From assembly GCA_964575225.1 (NCBI GenBank), contig CAZNQW010000005.1, positions 1-50,073 on the forward strand: a DNA stretch of 50,073 nt. Direction: 5' to 3'. The notes beneath the pieces are model-generated. The model saw only the letters and a program-made list of their open reading frames with translations, was not told the origin of the DNA and did no database searches. Positions 8,709-16,528 of this stretch are shown piece by piece. Within the stretch, counting starts at the first letter, position 1; every line of letters begins with the position of its first letter. The DNA comes from CAZNQW01 sp964575225 (lineage in GTDB: Bacteria; Chloroflexota; Anaerolineae; JAAYZQ01). A program made the translations under genes and the position numbers.

Positions 8709-11700
8709 CTAGCCTGCCAGAAAGGGGGCCGTTGCCCGGATGCCCTGCAGCAACACAGCCATCTCGGCGGCTTGCACGAGGGAAATGGGGCCCGCGTCGC
8801 TCCGGCGCTGGGTGAGCTTTTGGATCGTCCAATTGGGCCCGAATTGAACCCACATGACGTCGGTTTCGTACAGCAGGCCGTCGCCGGTCAGGGTCAGGCT
8901 CGATTCCCGGCCGCCCTCGCGCCGCCACAGGACGCTGCCCTGGATGTGGAAAGCATTGTCCTGCTCTCGTTGGAAATCCTCGCGCCGCAGGAACAACCGC
9001 GGTTTGTCTTGGTAGGGCTGGCCCTGGTGGACGCAAAAGGTTGCGCAATTGCCACACTCGTTGCAGAAATCGGCCACGTGGAGGATCTGGCGTCCCTGGA
9101 GGATCTCGAAACTCTCGCTGCCGTCGGCCACCAGGCGGCCCTCGCGCACGATGAGGCGGGGCAGGCGGATGTGGTGCGGCGACACCTCATAGACGACGTT
9201 GGCCCGGTTGGGGCAGACCTCCACGCACTTGTCGCAATAGGTGGAACACTGCAAGCAGCGGGCTGCTTCGCGCCGGGCTGCCTCTGTGGTCAGCGTCTGC
9301 TCCACCAGATCAAAGCCGGACCGCCGGCCCACAGGAAGTAGGTTGGGCCTTTCCTGATCTGAGGTCTGGGCGCGGGCCGCCTTGCTGTCCAGGAGGTCCT
9401 CGGGAGTCATCTGGGGGAAATGGACGGGAAGGGGCTCAAAGGGGATCTCCAGAGCGCGGCAGATCGCCTCGGCGGCGCGGCGACCATCGGCACAGGCCTC
9501 GATGATAGTGGCCGGGCCGCGGGTGGCGTCGCCCCCGGCATAGATCGGCGCGTCGGCCGCCCGGCCCGATGTCGGGTCGACTTGGATGGCGCCGTTGGGC
9601 CGCCGGGTCAGGGTGCTCTGCTCCAACCAGGTCAGGTCGGGGCGCTGGCCGATGGCGACCAGGATCGAGTCGGCCTCGATCTGGAATTCGCTGCCCGCCA
9701 CGGGGACGGGCCGGCGGCGCCCATCGGCATCAGGCTTGCCCAGGCGGTTGCGGACGCATTCGAGGGCGGCCACGCGCCCGTCGTCCAGCAGGATGCGCAC
9801 GGGGCTGACCAGTTCCATGAACGTGTTGCCCTCGGCCAGGAAAGCATCCACCTCTTCCTCTTCGGCGGGCATCTCGGCGCGAGTGCGGCGGTAGACCAGG
9901 GTCACGGGCCAGCCGGTCAACCGCTGCGCGGTACGGGCGGCGTCCATGGCCGTGTTGCCACCGCCGATGACCAGTACCCTCTCGCCCAGGTCGGGCGCGT
10001 CGCCCCGGGCCACTTCCTCCAGCATGTCGAGGGCAGGCCGGACGCCCTGGCCCTCCTCCCCGTCGATGTCCAGGCGGGCGTCCCGAGGAAAGCCGCAGGC
10101 CACGAAAACGGCGTCAAATCCGTCGTCCAGGAGCGTCGCCGGCGGCGCAGCGACGGGGTGCGAAAGCTCGAGTTCGACCCCCAGCGACAGGATGCGCTCG
10201 ATGTCGGCCTGGACCACCTCGCGGGGCAGGCGGAAGGTGGGCGCCAGGGCCAGCATCCCACCGGGGGTGGCGCGGGCTTCGAAAAGGGTCACCCGCACGC
10301 CACTAAGCGCCAGATAATAGGCTGCCGCTAACCCTGAAGGACCGCTGCCGATGATGGCCACCCGGCGGTTGCCCAAAGGACGGGACAGGAGGGTAACGTG
10401 GCCCTGTTCGGCGGCAAAGCGCTTTAGATTGCGGATGGCCACCGGCTCGTCATAGTTGTTGCGGGTGCAACGGGTCTGGCACAGATGGGTGCACACGTAA
10501 CCGGTCACGCCGGGCAGGGGATTGCGGCTGAGGATGACCGCAAGGGCCAGGCTGTCCTCCCCCATGGTGAGGTAGCGGGCGTACTCGGGCACGTCCTGAC
10601 AGACGGCGCAGGCGTGGCGACAGGGGGCGGTGATGCAATCAAAGGCGCCCAGGGCTGTTTCGACTTTGGGCAAGCCAAAGGGGTGGTAGGTCTTTTTATA
10701 GCGGGGATTCTTCAGAGCCTCGGCAGCGGCTCGTTCCAGGGCCACCAGACGGTCGCGGCTCAGTTCGTCCAGTGTGGCGGCTCCCCGCGCCTGCATCTCG
10801 GCTTCCAGTCTGTGCAGGTAGTGGGTCAGGCGGGAATAGCCGCCCGGCTTGAGCAGGTCGGTGGCCACCGTCACGGGGCGGGCGCCACAGGCCAGGATGG
10901 TGGACAGGTTGACTGCGTCGGCTCCGGCCGAATAGGACACCCGCAGGTTGCCGTCGAATTCCTGGGCCAATTTGTGGAACAGATTCATGGTGATGGGGTA
11001 CAGCGCCCGACCCGACATGTACATCTCGTCGCCGGGTAGATGGCCCTTGTGATTGGCCATCGCCAGGGTGTTGCTCAGTTTGACGGCAAAGGTCCGCCCC
11101 CGAGACCGGGCCGCAGCCTGGAGCGACCGGATCAGCGCCACAGCGCGGTCGTATTGCAGGTCGTGGGCGAACACGGAATCGGGGATGTCGATCTCGCGAT
11201 AGCCCAGGTGATCGTGGAGGATGCGCAGGACCGCGTCCTGGCCCAGTAGGGTGGGGTTGAGTTTGACGGTGGTGTGCAAGCCCCGCTCCTCCAGCAAAAA
11301 GCGGGCGATGGCTTCGATCTCGTCGGGTGGGCAACCGTGCATGGTCGACAGGGTGACGTTGTTGGTCACCTGGGCCGGGATTTCGATGTCGGCAAATTGG
11401 GGGAACCGGCTTCGGAGTTGGCTCTGGATCTCGTCGATCTCGGCCGAGGCGTCGGCCAGACGATCCATGAACCGGAGCATGGGCGGCTGGCGTATGCCCT
11501 CCAGGCTGTAGCCGACGCTCATGTTGAAAATGGTGCCCAGAGGCAGATGCTCGAGGCCCAGCACGCGACGCAGGATATGGATCAACACCCAGGCGTGGAT
11601 GTACTCGCGGGCGGATTCCTCCAGGGTGAGCTCTTGGGACCATTCGACGTTATAGCCCTCATCGGCGGCGTCGATGCAGGGGCGCGGGATCTCGAGCCGG

Positions 11701-11975
11701 TCCATGATCTGCACGGTTTTGAGTTCGATAAAGCGGCCGCCCGACAGCCAGGCACAGACAATGTTCTGAGCCAGTTGGGTGTGGGGGCCGGCTGCCGGAC
11801 CGATGGGCGTGGCCAAGGGATGCCCATAAAGGTCGTCGAGGCTAAAGAGGGCGTTGGCCATAGGCCGGTAGAACAGAGAACGAGGGATACCCATGATCGA
11901 ATCGCATGCCTGGAGTTCGGTCAGCATCCAGGTCAGGAGGGCGTCGAAGGGCTGCACTCGCAAGGTGTCAGACAT
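8709..11975 (-). CDS. ygfK: YgfK-like multidomain FAD/NAD(P)/iron-sulfur oxidoreductase
   Basis: 1088 residues, matching the YgfK family (often annotated as a putative selenate reductase subunit) in length and order. An N-terminal dihydroorotate-dehydrogenase-like barrel (about 1-440) contains VTNNVTLSTMHGCPPDEI. A GltD-type Cys cluster follows (CRHACAVC at about 452, CTHLCQTRC near 495), then an FAD fold (IGSGPSGLAAAYYL near 538) and an NAD(P) fold (VIGGGNTAMDAA near 667). A ferredoxin domain with two 4Fe-4S motifs comes last (CLQCSTYCDKCVEVCP near 907, CNECGNCATFC near 969). In E. coli ygfK lies with molybdenum hydroxylase genes of purine catabolism; the substrate is uncertain. No xanthine-dehydrogenase-type subunit is in this window, though an xdhC homologue lies at 27288. 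ATG at 11975 has AGGA upstream and a consensus promoter. Confidence 0.9.
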   Translation of the reverse strand: MSDTLRVQPFDALLTWMLTELQACDSIMGIPRSLFYRPMANALFSLDDLYGHPLATPIGPAAGPHTQLAQNIVCAWLSGGRFIELKTVQIMDRLEIPRPCIDAADEGYNVEWSQELTLEESAREYIHAWVLIHILRRVLGLEHLPLGTIFNMSVGYSLEGIRQPPMLRFMDRLADASAEIDEIQSQLRSRFPQFADIEIPAQVTNNVTLSTMHGCPPDEIEAIARFLLEERGLHTTVKLNPTLLGQDAVLRILHDHLGYREIDIPDSVFAHDLQYDRAVALIRSLQAAARSRGRTFAVKLSNTLAMANHKGHLPGDEMYMSGRALYPITMNLFHKLAQEFDGNLRVSYSAGADAVNLSTILACGARPVTVATDLLKPGGYSRLTHYLHRLEAEMQARGAATLDELSRDRLVALERAAAEALKNPRYKKTYHPFGLPKVETALGAFDCITAPCRHACAVCQDVPEYARYLTMGEDSLALAVILSRNPLPGVTGYVCTHLCQTRCTRNNYDEPVAIRNLKRFAAEQGHVTLLSRPLGNRRVAIIGSGPSGLAAAYYLALSGVRVTLFEARATPGGMLALAPTFRLPREVVQADIERILSLGVELELSHPVAAPPATLLDDGFDAVFVACGFPRDARLDIDGEEGQGVRPALDMLEEVARGDAPDLGERVLVIGGGNTAMDAARTAQRLTGWPVTLVYRRTRAEMPAEEEEVDAFLAEGNTFMELVSPVRILLDDGRVAALECVRNRLGKPDADGRRRPVPVAGSEFQIEADSILVAIGQRPDLTWLEQSTLTRRPNGAIQVDPTSGRAADAPIYAGGDATRGPATIIEACADGRRAAEAICRALEIPFEPLPVHFPQMTPEDLLDSKAARAQTSDQERPNLLPVGRRSGFDLVEQTLTTEAARREAARCLQCSTYCDKCVEVCPNRANVVYEVSPHHIRLPRLIVREGRLVADGSESFEILQGRQILHVADFCNECGNCATFCVHQGQPYQDKPRLFLRREDFQREQDNAFHIQGSVLWRREGGRESSLTLTGDGLLYETDVMWVQFGPNWTIQKLTQRRSDAGPISLVQAAEMAVLLQGIRATAPFLAG

Positions 11976-12025
11976 GGTGGTCGTCCTTTCGGCTGGAACC
12001 TGCGCCTATCGCGGTCTCTGGGTTC

Positions 12026-12054
12026 ATTATAGTGGCAAGTCCGAGGGATGTCAA
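12026..12054 (-). promoter_or_regulatory. Perfect-consensus sigma-70 promoter for the ygfK-like unit
   Basis: On the minus strand TTGACA (12054-12049), exactly 17 bases, then TATAAT (12031-12026). Both hexamers are consensus. The start codon at 11975 is about 50 bases downstream of the -10 box. Confidence 0.85.
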
Positions 12055-12062
12055 CACAGCAC

Positions 12063-12091
12063 TTGCCAATTTGGGACTCTTGCGCTACAAT
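12063..12091 (+). promoter_or_regulatory. Sigma-70 promoter for the response regulator gene
   Basis: TTGCCA (12063-12068), 17 bases, TACAAT (12086-12091). It points away from the consensus ygfK promoter, and the two -35 boxes are only eight bases apart, so the two polymerases probably compete. Confidence 0.75.
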
Positions 12092-12146
12092 CTAGGTACG
12101 GGTTGGCGGGTGGTACTCCAAGCACATGGCCAGCGGAAAGAAACCG

Positions 12147-12848
12147 ATGAACGGCAGCCGCGTATTATTAGTTGAGAGCGATGTAAATCTGGCACGAGCG
12201 ATCCTGGGCGCCCTGGGCGACGAGGGGTTGGTGGCTTTGTGGGCCGAATCGGGGCAAGAAGGGCTGCAACTGGCGCGCACTTACGATCCACGCCTGATCG
12301 CGCTGGAAGCTCGCCTGCCCGACCAGGATGGCTGCGAGGTCTGTCGCCAGCTCCGGCGGGAGGGCTTCCCGATGCCCATCCTGTTGCTGGCTGCCCGCGG
12401 TGGCGAATGGGACCGGGCGCTGTCCGCTGAAACGGGCGCTGACGATTGGGTGGCCAAGCCCTTTGACCCCAGGAATTTGGTGGTGCGTATCCGGGCGTTG
12501 GTTCGTAGATTCGCCGGAGACCTGGCGCTGTTGCCTCACGAGAGGTGTGTGCTGTTTGGGGATGTGGAAGTTGACTTGTCGTTGATGCAGGTATTTCGCC
12601 AGGGTCAGATCATCGATCTGACACCGACGGGGTTTCGCCTGCTGTGTCATCTGGTGAGCCATCCCGACCGAGAGTTCGCCGAGGATGAGCTGATCCGAGC
12701 GGTGTGGGGGTACGACAGCGACCTGGGGGGAGAACGGGTCCTCAATGCCCGGATGCGCTGTCTCCAGGAGAGGCTCGAATCCGAGTCACGGGAGCCGCGC
12801 TGGTTGGTGGCGACGGCGGATGGGAGATACAAGTTCGAGCGGCCCTGA
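12147..12848 (+). CDS. OmpR/PhoB-family response regulator with Glu at the phospho-acceptor position
   Basis: 233 residues: receiver domain (about 1-115) and winged-helix effector domain (about 135-232, ending VATADGRYKFERP). The receiver is degenerate. The usual phospho-accepting Asp in LxLDxxLP is Glu54 (ALEARLPDQDG), the acidic pair reads VESD instead of VDDD, and the Thr/Ser switch site is Ala, while the Lys of KPFDP is kept. Asp-to-Glu often mimics the phosphorylated state, so it may be constitutively active or respond to something other than phosphorylation. No histidine kinase is nearby. The ATG at 12147 is chosen because GGAAAG precedes it; an ATG at 12126 lacks a ribosome binding site. 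Confidence 0.88.
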   Translation: MNGSRVLLVESDVNLARAILGALGDEGLVALWAESGQEGLQLARTYDPRLIALEARLPDQDGCEVCRQLRREGFPMPILLLAARGGEWDRALSAETGADDWVAKPFDPRNLVVRIRALVRRFAGDLALLPHERCVLFGDVEVDLSLMQVFRQGQIIDLTPTGFRLLCHLVSHPDREFAEDELIRAVWGYDSDLGGERVLNARMRCLQERLESESREPRWLVATADGRYKFERP

Positions 12849-12900
12849 CAGAATGAGCCGTTCCACATGGATTGGATGGGTTGAGGATAAGGAGGTTCGC

Positions 12901-13842
12901 ATGGAAAAGAATACCAAAGTGTTGTTAATAATCGGAGCACTGCTGGCGTTTTTCCTGGTGGCCTGCGGCGCCATGTTGGTGGGCGGAGTTGCGGCCTATG
13001 GCGTGTACCGGTGGTTTGATGTGCAGCACGACACGTCGGCCGTGATCGGGCCGGAGGAGTGGGCCGAACCGCCGATTCCCCGGGCGACGCCGGCCCCGGA
13101 ATACCGAGGCGAGATGTTTGGAGCGCTGCTGGTCGAGGTGGTGCCCGGAAGCGCTGCCGATAGGGCGGGCCTCGAATCTGGCGATTTGATTGTGGCGGTG
13201 GACAGACGGGCGATGGACGAGGGTAGCAATCTAGCCGACCTGATCGGCGGCTACCAACCCGGAGATCGGGTGACGCTGGAAATATGGCGGCCCGGCGAGT
13301 ACCCCAGCGATGTCCAGGTGACGTTGGACGAGAATCCCGATCGGGCCGGCGCGGCGCGGTTGGGTGTGACCTACATGCCCTGGCAGGGTCCGGCTGATTT
13401 GCCCTGGCCTGGGGCCATGCAGGAGTTGGAACCGGAGGAATGGATCGAGCCTCAGTTGACGCCCATGCCGGGGTGGCGAGGCACCCGCGGACTGGTTGTG
13501 GCGGAGCTGGTGGCAGGCGGGCCCGCCGAAAAGGCCGGCGTGCAGGTGGGCGACATCCTGACTCAGTTGGATGGCCAGGAGGTGGAGACGAGGCAGGACG
13601 TGATCGACCTGCTCGCCCAGTATGAACCCGGCGACAAGGTTATGCTGACCCTGTATCGTCACCGCAATCGCCAAAGCCGAGAAGTGACGGTGACCCTGGG
13701 CGAGCACCCTGATACGCCCAGCATGGCCTACCTGGGTGTGTCCCTGGGTGAAGGCATGCTCGAGTTCGAGCAACCCGGGCCGCGCGGGATTCAGGAACCC
13801 CAGAGCTTTAGGCCTCAGGTTGTGCCCGCGCTGCCGGGATAA
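12901..13842 (+). CDS. Membrane-anchored protein with two PDZ domains
   Basis: 313 residues. A single N-terminal hydrophobic segment (about 6-36; VACG could also be read as a weak lipobox) is followed by two PDZ domains. The first is around FGALLVEVVPGSAADRAGLE, the second around LVVAELVAGGPAEKAGVQ, each with the GDLI or GDIL carboxylate-loop region. Unlike DegP/HtrA there is no trypsin-like protease domain and no Ser/His/Asp triad, so it is a binding or scaffold protein outside the membrane. ATG at 12901 sits behind AAGGAGG. The frame is open upstream into the response regulator gene, but the ribosome binding site fixes this start. It lies 52 bases after the response regulator, probably co-transcribed. 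Confidence 0.85.
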   Translation: MEKNTKVLLIIGALLAFFLVACGAMLVGGVAAYGVYRWFDVQHDTSAVIGPEEWAEPPIPRATPAPEYRGEMFGALLVEVVPGSAADRAGLESGDLIVAVDRRAMDEGSNLADLIGGYQPGDRVTLEIWRPGEYPSDVQVTLDENPDRAGAARLGVTYMPWQGPADLPWPGAMQELEPEEWIEPQLTPMPGWRGTRGLVVAELVAGGPAEKAGVQVGDILTQLDGQEVETRQDVIDLLAQYEPGDKVMLTLYRHRNRQSREVTVTLGEHPDTPSMAYLGVSLGEGMLEFEQPGPRGIQEPQSFRPQVVPALPG

Positions 13843-13873
13843 CTAACCGCCGTTTCCCTTTGCTTTTTTCGGT

Positions 13874-16528
13874 TCAGATTTTCTTCATGCTCGTGCGGGA
13901 TCGCCAGACCCCGCGCGAGCATGTTGCGATCATCAGCAAGGCCCAGATCAGCCAGGCGATCAGGTTGGCGACGAGGGCGGTCCGGATGAGGGTGGGTCGA
14001 TACTCGAAGGCGACCTGATGGGCCCCGGCGGGCACCGGCACAGCCCGGAAATAGAGGTCGGCGCGCAGGATGGCGACCGGCTGCCCATCGACAGTCGCGG
14101 TCCAGCCGGGATAGTAGCTGTCGGTCAGCACCAGGTAGCCGGGCGCATCCAACTCGACGTCCAGTCGCACCCTCTCGGGGGCATACTCGACGAGGTGGGC
14201 TGGGGAGAGACTTTTTTCGGAATGCATGGGATCGCCCTCTGCTAACAGGACCTCGGCAGCCGGGTCGAAATCGGGTTGCTGCATGATCGCCAGGGCCTCG
14301 TCGGGATTGGGTGCGATCCGGGCGCGGTGAACCACAAAAGCCCGCGGCTGGACGGCAAGGTTCTCATAGATCTTGACGTCGCCCGAGTGGACCAGCCGGA
14401 AGGCGGGATCGACGGTCAGGGTGCGCATCGTGCCCGATTCGCCATCGATGAGCGTCAGCCCCCGCAGAACAAAGCGTTCCCCCGACAGCAGAGATTGGAC
14501 AGTGATGGCCGTGGGGCGTACCTTCTCCCCCCATTCGAGGACGCTGACAAAGTCGGCGCCCTGTTCGTTCTCGCTCCAGCGGTGGCCCACCCGTGCCTGG
14601 CGGTGGGCGGCCAGCGCCTCATCGTAGAGTCCCTCGGCGGTGTCCTCTCCGGCGCGGAGGGTTTGCGTCAGGGGCGCGGCCCCGGCGCGGTGGAGGGTTA
14701 CCGTGGCGACGGGCGTCCCTTGCTCCAGGTCCAGAGTTCCGGTTAGATAGGAGACCAGGCCCAGGTGAGTGGCCTGAAAGTCGGGCAGGTCGTCGAGGGT
14801 GACGCTGCCCAGGGGCAGGGTGTGCTCCAGGTCGTAAAAGACGTCGTCGATCCAGACATCCTGGACTTTGTCGGTAATGACGTACTTGACGTTCAGCAGC
14901 GATAGCAGGCGCGCCGGTGGGATCTGGGGTAGTTGCTGCCGCAGACGGCCATCGGGCCAAATTTCGTCCGCAGGCAAGAACAGCCGCTCAAAGTGGACAT
15001 AATCCTCAATGGGCAACAGGCCCCCATCGTAGCCATCCACACTACCGAGCCGGTAGCGCAGGGGCAGGTTGTAGGCCAGCACCTCCTTCATTTTGGTGGC
15101 GACGATGAGGTCGTAGACCGCCTTTTCGGGCAGGAATGGGCTAAAGAGGGCCTGGAGGTCGCCCAAGTCGCCGGGGTCAAAGAGGATGTCGGACAGGCTG
15201 AGAAAGCGGAAGGGTTGGCCGCTGGCATCGGCCAACAGGTGAGCGGGAGCGGTGCGCAGCGAATCGTAGGCGGCGGGCGCAGTGGGCTGGTTGTAGGCCA
15301 GTTTGCGTCCGGCGAGGAACAGCTCGATGACCAGGAGCAGGAGGAGACCCCAACGGGCGATCCGCCGCGAGCGCAGCATGTTCAACGACTCCAACCCCAG
15401 GCCGGCCAACAGCGCCGCGCCAAAGGCGTAGAGCAGCAGCCAGCGGGCCGGGGCACGGAACAGGTCAAAGCCGGGCACGACCCGATAGAGCAAGTAATAG
15501 AGGGGGTTGTAGGCGCCCAAAGCCAGCAGGACGCCAATGGCAGCCAAAACCAGGGCCACCAGCCCCAAGGGGCGCCGGTGTTTGATGGCCGTCCAAGCGC
15601 CCAGGGCGGCGAGGGCCAGGCCCACCAGGCCGATGTAGGCCACATACTCGCTGAATGGGGGCTCCCACAGGACAGGAGGCAGGAAGGCCTTGAAGACCAG
15701 CCCAGGCTTGAGGGAGAAGGAGGCCGCCTCCCGGTAGGGCAGCCCTCCGCTGCGCACCGACAGACCCGATAGCTCGAGCGTGGGCGCGAGCTGTCCCACG
15801 GACAAGGCCAGCCCCAACGCGACCATGACCGCCAGGGCGGCGACGGCGCCCAGAGCCCGGGTCCACCGGCGGGGTTCCCCACCCGCCAGGCCACGAAACA
15901 GGGCGTACAGGCCCGCGCCCGCCAGGACGATGTAGGCGGCCTGGGTGTGTCCGGCCAGGAGCATCAGGCCGACGATGGCCCCTCCACCAAGGATGCCCGG
16001 CCAGCGCCGGGAACCGGAACCCATCGCCCCATCCAGGCAGAGCAGCAGCCAGGGGAGCCAGGCCGAAGCATTCAGTTGGTTGAGGTGCTCCACCTGGGCG
16101 CTCAGGAATCCGCCCAGGCCAAAGATGGCGGCCGAGACAAGGGCGGCTGCCATCCCCACCCGTAGCGAGCGGCGGGCAAACAGGTAGGTCCCGGCCGAGG
16201 CCAGCCCAATATGGAGGATGATGCTCCAGGCCAGTTGCTTAGGCGCCGATAGCCACAGCAGCGGCCAGTGCAGTGGATAGAGCACGGCTGTCTGCGAGTT
16301 GGCCAGCAGCGGCGCCCCCATGAACAGGTACGGATTCCACAGGGGGATCTGACCCGAGCGGAGCGCCTGGCTGGAAAAGTCGCGGTAGGGGTAAAAGTAG
16401 GCGAATACATCCAATCCGGTGAGGATGCGGTTGGTGAGGGCGATCTTCCAGAAAAAGAGGAGCGCCAGCGCGGCCAGACCGGCCAGGGCGGCGATGTCGA
16501 TCCAGCGTTTGGGGCGGTTTTCGGTCAC
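13874..16528 (-). CDS. YfhO family multi-pass membrane protein
   Basis: 884 residues: about a dozen membrane segments in the first ~450, then a ~390-residue external domain and one C-terminal membrane segment. LDVFAYFYPYRDF and SGQIPLWNPYLFMGAPLLAN are typical YfhO motifs, as is the terminal region VLTDSYYPGWTATVDGQPV. YfhO proteins belong to the GT-C-like superfamily; in Gram-positives they glycosylate teichoic acids. Substrate is unknown here. The GTG at 16528 overlaps the upstream gene's stop (GTGA), so it is the coupled last gene of the glycosyltransferase operon. Its final codons coincide with one copy of a dispersed hairpin repeat (13886-13923). Confidence 0.88.
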   Translation of the reverse strand: MTENRPKRWIDIAALAGLAALALLFFWKIALTNRILTGLDVFAYFYPYRDFSSQALRSGQIPLWNPYLFMGAPLLANSQTAVLYPLHWPLLWLSAPKQLAWSIILHIGLASAGTYLFARRSLRVGMAAALVSAAIFGLGGFLSAQVEHLNQLNASAWLPWLLLCLDGAMGSGSRRWPGILGGGAIVGLMLLAGHTQAAYIVLAGAGLYALFRGLAGGEPRRWTRALGAVAALAVMVALGLALSVGQLAPTLELSGLSVRSGGLPYREAASFSLKPGLVFKAFLPPVLWEPPFSEYVAYIGLVGLALAALGAWTAIKHRRPLGLVALVLAAIGVLLALGAYNPLYYLLYRVVPGFDLFRAPARWLLLYAFGAALLAGLGLESLNMLRSRRIARWGLLLLLVIELFLAGRKLAYNQPTAPAAYDSLRTAPAHLLADASGQPFRFLSLSDILFDPGDLGDLQALFSPFLPEKAVYDLIVATKMKEVLAYNLPLRYRLGSVDGYDGGLLPIEDYVHFERLFLPADEIWPDGRLRQQLPQIPPARLLSLLNVKYVITDKVQDVWIDDVFYDLEHTLPLGSVTLDDLPDFQATHLGLVSYLTGTLDLEQGTPVATVTLHRAGAAPLTQTLRAGEDTAEGLYDEALAAHRQARVGHRWSENEQGADFVSVLEWGEKVRPTAITVQSLLSGERFVLRGLTLIDGESGTMRTLTVDPAFRLVHSGDVKIYENLAVQPRAFVVHRARIAPNPDEALAIMQQPDFDPAAEVLLAEGDPMHSEKSLSPAHLVEYAPERVRLDVELDAPGYLVLTDSYYPGWTATVDGQPVAILRADLYFRAVPVPAGAHQVAFEYRPTLIRTALVANLIAWLIWALLMIATCSRGVWRSRTSMKKI
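13886..13923. repeat. Dispersed palindromic hairpin, copy 1
   Basis: A 17-bp stem (one A-C mismatch and one G-T pair) closes a GCCA loop; the core is GGGATC-GCCA-GACCCC. It lies within the last codons of the YfhO gene, between two convergent genes, where it may also act in 3'-end formation. Related hairpins with a GCTA loop occur at 21548-21571 and 47381-47406. Confidence 0.7.

Noticed and set aside
8709..11975. Calling the YgfK-like protein a selenate reductase
   Set aside because: The name comes from genome context in E. coli; nothing in this sequence shows selenate reduction.
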